This document shows positions 1-7,218 of a stretch of 33,253 nt of DNA, piece by piece; the stretch's first letter is position 1; each line of letters starts with the position of its first letter. Under the pieces are notes generated by a model. The model saw nothing but the letters and a program-made list of their open reading frames with translations. It did not search any database and was not told where the DNA came from. Origin of the DNA: Tubiluchus corallicola. Lineage: Eukaryota; Priapulida; Priapulimorpha; Priapulimorphida; Tubiluchidae. The position numbers and the translations under genes are program-made. Where the stretch lies: NCBI GenBank assembly GCA_030141605.1, contig JAQGDQ010002445.1:1-33253 (forward strand), given 5' to 3'.

Positions 1-834
1 TTTTTCTCCCACCTGTGTATTATTCATATACAATTTACAGGAGACGCTATTAGCGGTTAAATTTCCCGAATTTTTTAAGTCTATATTTAAAAAATTTTCA
101 TTTTTATAAGCCACTGATGGAATGCTTAAATAAAGAGAGTCCACAAAAACATTATAGGCTTTTTCCCATACAATAGGGATTAGGGTTAAATTAATTAGCG
201 TATCAGCACTTTTTTTAAGTGTTGTGGCGTTGAATTTGCTTTTTTGAAAATCTGATATAGCGTATATTTTTGTATTCTCTTTTATTTTTTGCAGTTCAAT
301 ACCTTCTTTTATTGTATTGTATATCGTTGTGAAGCCTGTGCTGCTATGTGAGTGCTTAATCTCTGTTAAAAAGTCTTTAGCTTCTTGTTTGTTTTTAAAA
401 AAGTGGCTTGTAGTGGAATTATCTGTAAATATTTTAAACTTAGTGCTATGTGGGTAGATATCTATTGTTTTATTGGCAATATTTAGTGCCTTGTCAAGCA
501 GTGATATATTACCTTTGTCTGTTTGTGACATGCTATAGCTATTGTCAATATACATGTATATATACTCTTCATTCTGAGTTGATTGACGTTCTTTTGAGTG
601 AATGATTGGTTGTGCAAAAGCAATAATTAGAAAGCAAAAAGATAGGATTCTTAATAACAATATGGCATAATATTTCAGGTTTTGATTGACAGCTCCTTCC
701 TTTTGTAATTGAGACAATAAGTTAACGTTTGAAAAAAATATTGTTGTTGTTCGCTTAAAGCTAAATAAATGAATAATTATGGGAATAAGAAGTGCAAATA
801 GGGCATATAATATATTTGGATAAAGAAACTTCAT
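1..834 (-). CDS. BatA-like VWA-domain membrane protein (partial, C-terminus off the window)
   Basis: An open frame runs on the minus strand from ATG at 834 to the window edge, about 278 codons with no stop. The protein starts MKFLYPNILYALFALLIPII, the usual opening of Bacteroidota BatA N-terminal-domain proteins, with a membrane segment at about residues 4-24 and a second at about 53-70. A VWA-like region follows, with a metal-ion-dependent adhesion (MIDAS) DxSxS motif read as DNSYS near residue 93 and a later ISDF strand. Proteins of this family sit in the inner membrane with the VWA domain outside the cytoplasm. Relatives include the Bat aerotolerance proteins and longer BatA-domain proteins of unknown role. 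Because the C-terminal part is missing, I cannot tell which subfamily this is. Confidence 0.8.
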   Translation of the reverse strand, partial: MKFLYPNILYALFALLIPIIIHLFSFKRTTTIFFSNVNLLSQLQKEGAVNQNLKYYAILLLRILSFCFLIIAFAQPIIHSKERQSTQNEEYIYMYIDNSYSMSQTDKGNISLLDKALNIANKTIDIYPHSTKFKIFTDNSTTSHFFKNKQEAKDFLTEIKHSHSSTGFTTIYNTIKEGIELQKIKENTKIYAISDFQKSKFNATTLKKSADTLINLTLIPIVWEKAYNVFVDSLYLSIPSVAYKNENFLNIDLKNSGNLTANSVSCKLYMNNTQVGEK

Positions 835-1069
835 TAAGACAAATTTGAAAAACGATAATTAAGAGGTTGTTTCTTTGGCTGTTGCCATAAAGATCTCATG
901 CAAATTTATTAAGAAAACATTTAACCAACGAATATAGATTAATTTTTTTCTCTATTGCTTCACTAATTGTAAAATATTTTTTATTTTTACTTGAAAAGCA
1001 GATAAAATAGTCAATACAATAACATAGAATCCAATAAGTGCTTTTTAGTACAGCCATTTTGGCATACAA

Positions 1070-1591
1070 ATGCTTGGATACTTACAATCTCTTAAAATTA
1101 ATATGGTTGCTTTAAAATATTATAATTCAAAAATAAGCATTGCTTTAATGCTTACATTAGGTTCTTGTGCCATCATTGCACTTCTTGTTTGGTTTTTGAT
1201 GGTAGAAAACGAATATAAATGGGTATTGTGTGCAGCATTAGGACTGTTTTCATTAGGGTTTTACACCCTACACTTTAGAAGGCTTTTAGATAATCACCCT
1301 CAAATTGTCATTAACGAAATAGGTGTTTTTTCACGGAGAAAGCACGGATTGGTTGTCTGGGAAAATATCAAAGGAGCATATTACTCAAAGGAGTTTGGGC
1401 AGGGAGCTATATATTTGATAGCGGGGCGAAATAGCCATGAAAGAAAAGAATTAAGATTATCATTGGCCTACATTAAACAAGTGCAAGGAAAGAAGTTAAC
1501 AGAAATTATTTTAAGACTAATAAATGCTGAAAAACACCAGAGAAAAAACATTATTAGTGAATTTTATAATAGCATAATAATATGCAATTGA
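1070..1591 (+). CDS. STM3941-like small membrane protein with PH-like domain
   Basis: The protein has up to 173 residues. Two hydrophobic segments (about residues 25-46 and 51-68) form a hairpin, followed by a soluble C-terminal half. The layout, an N-terminal YYNSK element, a membrane hairpin, then DNHPQIVINEIGVF and VVWENI, matches the STM3941 family, a small group of membrane proteins with a predicted PH-like fold and no firm function. Homologues usually begin just before the YYNSK element, so the ATG at 1103 (MVALKYY) may be the true start rather than 1070; no clear ribosome binding site decides it. The gene lies 49 nt upstream of, and on the same strand as, the Roc-COR GTPase gene and could be co-transcribed with it, but I see no promoter that settles this. 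Confidence 0.65.
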   Translation: MLGYLQSLKINMVALKYYNSKISIALMLTLGSCAIIALLVWFLMVENEYKWVLCAALGLFSLGFYTLHFRRLLDNHPQIVINEIGVFSRRKHGLVVWENIKGAYYSKEFGQGAIYLIAGRNSHERKELRLSLAYIKQVQGKKLTEIILRLINAEKHQRKNIISEFYNSIIICN

Positions 1592-1640
1592 AGCCAACAA
1601 ACCCTCTCCACTACTTTTTAACAAACATAAACTTATAATT

Positions 1641-4346
1641 ATGAGTAATATTAATAGAAAAGAAATAGGACGACGATTAAGAAGACTCCCCAAGGAATAC
1701 ATTGTGCTTTTTTCGTGGCGATGTGCTATGAGAGCACTGCCATTTGTTGCTGCAAAGGGAAATTTTAATTTCTGGGGAGAATCTTCACGGCAACGGCACA
1801 TTTTTTCTCTTTTTAATGCATTAGATGTCGGCGTAGGCGCCGCCGGCGGCGCCTACGCCGCCAGAGCCGCCGCCTACGCCGACGCCTACGACGTCTACGC
1901 CGCCGCCAGAGCCGCCGCCTACGCCGCCGACTACGCTGCCGCCGCCGCCTGCGGCGCCTACGCCGCCAGAGCCACCGCCTACGCCGACGACGACGCCTAC
2001 TACGACGCCACCGCCTACGCCGACCCCTACGCCGCCGCCTACGACGTCTACGCCGGCGCCTCTGGCGGCGACGCCGCCGCCTACGCCGCCTACGCCGCCG
2101 CCGACGCCGCCAGAGCCGCCAGAGCCGCCGCCTACGCCGCCGCCGTCGGCGACGACGTAGGATATGCTATTGATGTAAGCCACTTTGATGAGTTAATTTA
2201 TGGAGAGTGTAGTTTTGTAGAACAAGGTTTTAAAGAGAAAAAAACTGTGCAGGAGCTTTTACAGGAGCCTATTGATGCTACTCCTATGCATGAAGGGGTA
2301 TTTAATATGTTCAAGAAAGCTCTTAAGAAAGAGAATTGCGAGTATTGGTATAATCTCTATTTTAACACCTATACTCGAGGGCTAGATATGGAGGCTTTAG
2401 AGAAACGACTAAATTTACCCCGAGAGTTTTATGATGGAGGAGCAAGCAAAATTGCTCAGCAGTTGTTGCGATATGAAAAAGAGGGCACAAAGAAAATTGG
2501 AGAATTGCGGGTTATTGTTATTGGTCCTGGGGGTTCTGGAAAAACATCATTAGTAAGAAAGCTGCAAGACCCCAAAGCTCCCCTCACAGGAGAAAGCGAC
2601 TCCACTATTGGTGTGGATAAAGAGACATGGTCACCTGACAACACAAAAGATATGCTTATTCACCTTTGGGATTTTGCGGGGCAAGTGGTTACGCATAACC
2701 TTCATAAGTTCTTTTTATCTGAGCGAGCCATCTATCTTGTAGTTTTGGATGCACGGCAAGACGCTGATCCTGATTATTGGTTGGAGCATGTTAAAAGCTT
2801 TGGCGGGAATTCTCCCGCTTTTGTTATTAACAATAAAACAGATATAAGCGGTTACAGTCATTTGGATAACAATAGGTTGAAAAGAGAGTATGGAAATATG
2901 ATTAGAGGGTTTTATGAGATTTCTTGTGAGAAATATTATGGAGTGGAGCGTCTTAAAGAAGAGCTAATAGAGGAAGCGCAAAAATTGATTAAGAACATAG
3001 ACATAGCAGAGTCTACTAAAAAGATACAGAAAGAGATAGAGAAAAAATTGAATGCAGAGAATAAATCATATATTACTAATGAAGAGTATCAGGAAATTTG
3101 TGTGGAAAATGGGATTAAAGATGAACAGGAACAGAAGAATGTGGTTAAAGACTTGCATGACTTAGGCATAGCATTCAGATATAAAAAATTGGAAGATTTT
3201 GGCACTAATATATTAAAGCCTGAATGGGTGACTAATGCTGTTTATGCTATTGTTAGGGGATTAAAAGCACAAAAAACAGATAGATTAGAATTAGGGCAAG
3301 TGAAGAAATTATTAGCAGATAGGAAATATTCTAATAAGAATTTTAAGTATTCGAACAGCGATTGTAGGTTTTTTTATAGATTAATAGAGCTTTTTAAATT
3401 GGGTTACCGATTAAGAAATCAAGAAAGAATACTGCTTCCTCTTTTAATGCCGTCGGATGAACCCGAAGCAGAAAAATTACAAAAATTTTACCATCCAGAT
3501 GCACTTCATGCTCGCTACCGCCTTTCCTTCCTTCCCCCTAATATGCCCTCAGAGCTTATTGTTTCTGTAAGTGATAGAATTTTTTCTGAAGAATTAGTTT
3601 GGCGCAATGGCGTAGTGTTAGAAATTAACAAGGAGAATAAGCCTTCGCAAGTGTTGATTATCGCTGATAGAAATAAAAGAATATTTGATGTTTACACTAA
3701 GGGAGGGGATAAAAGAGAATGCTTTGCTTATATTAAGCAAATGTTTAAATCTGTTTTTGAGAACTATAAAAACTTAGGCAAGAAAGAATTAGAAATAAAA
3801 ATAGATGAGAATGAAAATGGATCTGTTTTTGAAAAAGAAGAAGGGTTAAAAACATATTTAGAAGAAGGGTGGAATACTTATTGTTCAGGAGTAACAGGAA
3901 AAGAGTATAATGTACGTGAATTATTAGGAGATTATTATAAAACAGAACAAGAAATGAAGAAAACTACTACTGAAAAAAACATACATTTTCATGTAAGCCA
4001 AAATCAAAACACTTTTGTTAACCAAACAACGAAGGTAGATATAGAAATAATTGATGCGGCAAAGGCAGTAAAGAGTGCTGCAGAGTTGTTACAAAAGGAG
4101 CTAGAGAACTGCGATGCGAACGAAAGGGACAAGAAACAAGTATTTGATGAGCTGGAAAAAGTAAAGGATGCTGCAACAGAAATAGAAAAAGATGGCAAAA
4201 AGGCTCAAAAAGGGATTGTTTGGTTTAAGAACTTTTATAAAGATTTAAAAGAGCACAAGTCATTAATTCCTCGCTTTATTTTAACCAAGGCGGCATCTGA
4301 ACTAATACCCGTTATTAATAAATTATTATTAAGTACACTTGGGTAG
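1641..4346 (+). CDS. Roc-COR GTPase with Ala/Tyr-rich repeat N-terminus
   Basis: The protein has 901 residues. Residues 1-62 are a basic helical segment that includes a WRCAMRALP motif. Residues about 63-174 are an Ala-rich repeat built from AAYA/AARA-like words. After a short helical linker comes a Roc-type GTPase: P-loop GPGGSGKTS (295-303), a TIGVD switch I, DFAGQ as G3 (344-348), NKTD as G4 (398-401) and an ISC-type G5. A COR-like region follows (roughly 440-720). The C-terminal part has a polar stretch rich in Asn/Gln, a long coiled coil (about 800-860) and a helical end. There is no leucine-rich repeat, the usual N-terminal partner in Roco proteins; the Ala-rich block occupies that place. 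Bacterial relatives are often multi-domain signalling or conflict proteins, but a role here is inference. The stop lies 1 nt from the end of the convergent T9SS gene. Confidence 0.85.
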   Translation: MSNINRKEIGRRLRRLPKEYIVLFSWRCAMRALPFVAAKGNFNFWGESSRQRHIFSLFNALDVGVGAAGGAYAARAAAYADAYDVYAAARAAAYAADYAAAAACGAYAARATAYADDDAYYDATAYADPYAAAYDVYAGASGGDAAAYAAYAAADAARAARAAAYAAAVGDDVGYAIDVSHFDELIYGECSFVEQGFKEKKTVQELLQEPIDATPMHEGVFNMFKKALKKENCEYWYNLYFNTYTRGLDMEALEKRLNLPREFYDGGASKIAQQLLRYEKEGTKKIGELRVIVIGPGGSGKTSLVRKLQDPKAPLTGESDSTIGVDKETWSPDNTKDMLIHLWDFAGQVVTHNLHKFFLSERAIYLVVLDARQDADPDYWLEHVKSFGGNSPAFVINNKTDISGYSHLDNNRLKREYGNMIRGFYEISCEKYYGVERLKEELIEEAQKLIKNIDIAESTKKIQKEIEKKLNAENKSYITNEEYQEICVENGIKDEQEQKNVVKDLHDLGIAFRYKKLEDFGTNILKPEWVTNAVYAIVRGLKAQKTDRLELGQVKKLLADRKYSNKNFKYSNSDCRFFYRLIELFKLGYRLRNQERILLPLLMPSDEPEAEKLQKFYHPDALHARYRLSFLPPNMPSELIVSVSDRIFSEELVWRNGVVLEINKENKPSQVLIIADRNKRIFDVYTKGGDKRECFAYIKQMFKSVFENYKNLGKKELEIKIDENENGSVFEKEEGLKTYLEEGWNTYCSGVTGKEYNVRELLGDYYKTEQEMKKTTTEKNIHFHVSQNQNTFVNQTTKVDIEIIDAAKAVKSAAELLQKELENCDANERDKKQVFDELEKVKDAATEIEKDGKKAQKGIVWFKNFYKDLKEHKSLIPRFILTKAASELIPVINKLLLSTLG
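1829..1860. repeat. Perfect 32-bp palindrome at the 5' border of the GC-rich block
   Basis: The left arm 1829-1844 (CGGCGTAGGCGCCGCC) is the exact reverse complement of the right arm 1845-1860, with no spacer. The next bases out (T1828 and C1861) do not pair. It lies precisely at the start of the GC-rich block and within the reading frame, encoding a Val/Gly/Ala stretch that is less Tyr-rich than the repeats after it. As DNA it could extrude a cruciform, and as RNA it would form a very stable hairpin early in the message. Confidence 0.9.
1829..2160 (+). repeat. GC-rich degenerate GCC/TAC repeat inside the Roc-COR gene
   Basis: About 332 bp with roughly three-quarters G+C (a sampled 60-bp stretch, 1861-1920, gives 46 of 60) lie inside a gene and genome near one third G+C. 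The block is built from recombined words such as GCCGCCTACGCC, GCCGCCAGAGCC and TACGACGTCTACGCC; the last occurs near 1885 and again near 2038. In the coding frame these give Ala with Tyr, Arg and Asp. Codons are almost all GCC, TAC and GAC, whereas the rest of the gene uses A/T-ending codons. Borders are sharp: normal AT-rich coding sequence resumes at about 2161. The length stays a multiple of three, so the downstream frame is kept. Confidence 0.9.
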
Positions 4347-4347
4347 C

Positions 4348-6261
4348 TTACCTTTTTAAAACTATCTTAAAGCTTTGTATATTAGATTGCTTAATTGCTT
4401 TTATTATGTAAATTCCTTGTGGGTATGTGCTAAAGTCTATTTCTTGTTTTCCTGAAAAAGGTATTAAGTCTTCAAATATTAGTTTGCCAGAAAAACTTAT
4501 TATCTGAAGATAATCGTACTCGCCTTCAATGTAAAAGATGCCATCGGTGCTGTTGGGATATACATGAATAAAATTTTTTGATGTTTTGTTGCCTTCGTTA
4601 TTTTGGCTTTCATTACCAGAAGAATTACCAAATATAGGTCTTATCATCAAACTACCGTTTACCAACTCATTAGGTTGCCATTTATTGCTGATATTATAAA
4701 ATATTTTTTCGGAAGTATTGTTGTTTTTGTCTAATCCAATAGCAAAGTAATCGTCTAGCTCTTGTGTGTATCCTATGTAAAAAGTATCTTGGACATATAT
4801 TGGGGCTTGTAGTTCATAATATGCAAGCATGTCTATACCTGTTTCTTCTGTTGTTGTTTCCTCTTGGGTTATCAATACTTTGTCTTTATCTACCTCATTT
4901 AAGGATATTTTTTCCCATACTTTTAGTGTAAAGGGGGCTTCTTTTGTACTCTGTTCAAATTGTGGAGTGCAAATTTTAACACCTGTCAACAATGCACGGT
5001 CTGAAATGGCATACTGCACTGCAACAGAACCACCTTTTAACTTTATACCCGCCACATATTCTGCCCCTCCGTCATCATAGCTCAAATCTTCTTTTAATGT
5101 GGTTACAACAGATATGGTGTCATTTTTTTGAAAGTTTATTTCAGGTGTATTCAAGTCGTTAGTTATTATAAAAAATTTATTTTCAAGAACAAGGTAATCT
5201 AAGTCAAAATCAAAAACATTGGCGTTGATAGGAGGAACAATTAATTTAGATCTTTTGTATGGGCAAGGATTTATAGCCCCATTGTCGTCTATAAAAATAG
5301 TTTCATTTGTAGTTCCATTCAATAATTGCGTGGTGTATTGTGCAGAAGTGATGCTATTGTCCAAGCTATATAAAAACATCTCTTCTTCTGTTGCTCTTAA
5401 ATAATATTCAGGATTTTGTTTGAATAAATGATATGGCACATTTGTATAATCTTTAAATATTGAAGGCAATGGGCTTGCTAACGTTCTATCTACCAAAGAG
5501 ATATCTATGTTAAAAACAGTTTGCTTGTCACATGAAGTGCTTTCAAAAACTACTTCATCTACAATCACTCTGTTTTTGTTAAGATATACATAGTCAATAT
5601 TCCAAGAATCGTAGCCACCTGCTTGATTGCCTATAGCCTCAAATTTGAATTGAAAGTCGTTGTGAAAATAATCTTCTTTATCAAATGAAATAATAACTTG
5701 TTTGAAGGTGTCTATCTCTGTTTCTTGAAGAGCTAAAATGCTCCATATTTTTTCCCATTCTTGTTCTTCTGTTTTAAAATACAAATTTAACGCGTCTTCG
5801 CCTTCGGGCAACTCTCCCAATCCTCCCTGTTGATAAAAGAAGCTTAAAAAGACACTATTTCTTTCATCAACAGCGACTTGTGTTGGTGACAAATCTATGG
5901 GATTGCTGGTTAATACATCTGTTACGCCCCTTACTTCTTGCATGCTAGATGAATATGGTTCGCCATTTTCATCCCACCCATTAAAAGTAGCAACATTAAT
6001 TGAAATAGAGTTAATACCTATTCCAGAATGTACTGTTGTGCCTTTATTTGTCCATAGTTCAGCACTTGGATATAAGCCAGAAGAGGAGAAATCATCCCAA
6101 AAAGGTAGTGGTAGTACGCTGCCTTGCGTTCGTTGGTTTATATCTTTTTTTTCAACGGTTGATAGGGGGTATGTTATTAGCTGAGCGTAAGCGCTACTTG
6201 TAATTAGTAGTAGCAATACAGATAATAAGTGTTTTTTATGTAAACAGATGATTTTCATCAT
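4348..6261 (-). CDS. Secreted protein with T9SS C-terminal sorting domain
   Basis: The protein has 637 residues. It starts with a Sec signal peptide (hydrophobic LLSVLLLLITSSAYA, cleavage likely near residue 26). It ends in a type A T9SS sorting domain: YPNSTDGIFYIEG, then LQIISFSGK, a YPQGIYIIK turn and a basic end (VLKR). Such domains send proteins through the type IX secretion system to the cell surface, where the tag is normally removed. The central 500 residues are beta-rich and Asp/Asn-rich, with no catalytic motif that I recognise. The second Met (6258) is an equally good start. The gene starts only 2 nt after the stop of the PASTA gene, so the two are probably one transcript read from the promoter near 7154-7186. 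Confidence 0.85.
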   Translation of the reverse strand: MMKIICLHKKHLLSVLLLLITSSAYAQLITYPLSTVEKKDINQRTQGSVLPLPFWDDFSSSGLYPSAELWTNKGTTVHSGIGINSISINVATFNGWDENGEPYSSSMQEVRGVTDVLTSNPIDLSPTQVAVDERNSVFLSFFYQQGGLGELPEGEDALNLYFKTEEQEWEKIWSILALQETEIDTFKQVIISFDKEDYFHNDFQFKFEAIGNQAGGYDSWNIDYVYLNKNRVIVDEVVFESTSCDKQTVFNIDISLVDRTLASPLPSIFKDYTNVPYHLFKQNPEYYLRATEEEMFLYSLDNSITSAQYTTQLLNGTTNETIFIDDNGAINPCPYKRSKLIVPPINANVFDFDLDYLVLENKFFIITNDLNTPEINFQKNDTISVVTTLKEDLSYDDGGAEYVAGIKLKGGSVAVQYAISDRALLTGVKICTPQFEQSTKEAPFTLKVWEKISLNEVDKDKVLITQEETTTEETGIDMLAYYELQAPIYVQDTFYIGYTQELDDYFAIGLDKNNNTSEKIFYNISNKWQPNELVNGSLMIRPIFGNSSGNESQNNEGNKTSKNFIHVYPNSTDGIFYIEGEYDYLQIISFSGKLIFEDLIPFSGKQEIDFSTYPQGIYIIKAIKQSNIQSFKIVLKR

Positions 6262-6263
6262 GA

Positions 6264-7130
6264 TTAATGTCCAAATTGTGCTGCTATTCTAGCTGAGTCT
6301 TGAGGATTTTTGCAATTGACAGATAGGGAAATAATATCCCTCCTTTGCACTATTGTTTGACTGCTGGGATATTGACCTATTATTATTCCATACTCTCCAA
6401 TGCCATTGTCATCAGGGTATATTATAATATTCAAGATGTTGTAGTTTAATCCTCGCCGACGAATGTCACTTACAGCCTGTTGAACATTGTGTTTTATATA
6501 TGATGGCAAAGGAAAAGAATTTTGAGCGTTAGTAAATCCACTACCGACAACTAAATCTATTTTTTCTCCTTTGGCAACTTTTGTTCCGGAATTAATAGGC
6601 TTTCCTTTGTGAAGTTGTTTCAAAACAGCATTTTTTGCCAAATCAGGACGATAGGTAATGCGTCCTTTTTTCAATCCTAAATTTCCTAATATTAATTCAG
6701 CATTTTTTAATGAACCATCTTTTAAGTTTGGCATTATGACCATTTGGGGGCTAGACGATTTGATTACAAGGTAAATTTTTCGTTCTTTTTTGACAAATTG
6801 CCCTGCTTTAGGGTGTTGTTTTATAATATGATTAGGTTTTATTTTAGCCGTGTAAGCAGAGTCAAATATTTCGTATTGTAGCTTTTTTTCATTTAAATAT
6901 GCAGATGCATCGTTAATATGCATGCCTTTTAAGTCAGGCAATACTAACTTTTCATTGTGATTGGTGATAAATGGAAGCCATATGTAGAAGTAGAATAGCA
7001 ATAGCAATAGCCCTATGGTGCATACAAAAAGAAGATTGAGAAAGAAAGCTTTTTTTGTATTTTGCTTACGGGCATCATGCCATTGTTTTGTGAATGGAAT
7101 ATAGCTAATTATGGTTGTTTTTTTCCCCAT
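6264..7130 (-). CDS. Single-pass membrane protein with three PASTA domains
   Basis: The protein has 288 residues: a short basic cytoplasmic N-terminus, one membrane segment at about residues 27-50, then three PASTA repeats outside. The first begins LVLPDLKGM, the second VIMPNLKDG; both carry the typical GxxxxKG/P...DLVV end pattern. The third (from PLPSYIKHN) is more divergent. PASTA domains bind peptidoglycan fragments or related muropeptides. In many bacteria they belong to Ser/Thr kinases or penicillin-binding proteins, but there is no kinase or transpeptidase domain here. Kinase-free PASTA proteins of this layout are common in Bacteroidota. It is the first gene of a probable two-gene unit with the T9SS protein downstream; whether they act together is unknown. 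Confidence 0.85.
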   Translation of the reverse strand: MGKKTTIISYIPFTKQWHDARKQNTKKAFFLNLLFVCTIGLLLLLFYFYIWLPFITNHNEKLVLPDLKGMHINDASAYLNEKKLQYEIFDSAYTAKIKPNHIIKQHPKAGQFVKKERKIYLVIKSSSPQMVIMPNLKDGSLKNAELILGNLGLKKGRITYRPDLAKNAVLKQLHKGKPINSGTKVAKGEKIDLVVGSGFTNAQNSFPLPSYIKHNVQQAVSDIRRRGLNYNILNIIIYPDDNGIGEYGIIIGQYPSSQTIVQRRDIISLSVNCKNPQDSARIAAQFGH

Positions 7131-7153
7131 TTATACTTGTTGTTTGTATTCTA

Positions 7154-7186
7154 CAAAATTAGTTTTTTTTTGTTTAAATAAGCAAG
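7154..7186 (-). promoter_or_regulatory. Bacteroidota-type promoter for the PASTA/T9SS gene pair
   Basis: On the minus strand, a TTG element (within CTTG, 7183-7186) is followed after 21 nt by TAATTTTG (7154-7161), a full match to the TAnnTTTG -7 consensus. Transcription would begin at about 7147, leaving a leader of about 17 nt before the ATG at 7130. Confidence 0.6.
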
Positions 7187-7218
7187 TTAAATTTTTTAAA
7201 ATAAAATAATAGTCCAAT

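Noticed and set aside
835-1069. Possible small gene or RNA in the gap between the BatA-like and STM3941-like genes
   Set aside because: I found no frame of note, no hairpin with a T-run and no full promoter match.
1829-2160. CRISPR array or diversity-generating retroelement target
   Set aside because: There are no constant repeats with unique spacers of even size, and no reverse transcriptase or template repeat in the window; the words are degenerate and in frame.
1821-2183. Long open frame on the minus strand over the GC-rich block (Gly/Val-rich, about 120 residues)
   Set aside because: The complement of GCC/TAC repeats (GGC, GTA) contains no stop, so an open frame is forced by the repeat; there is no start context or promoter, and the plus-strand frame carries the GTPase.
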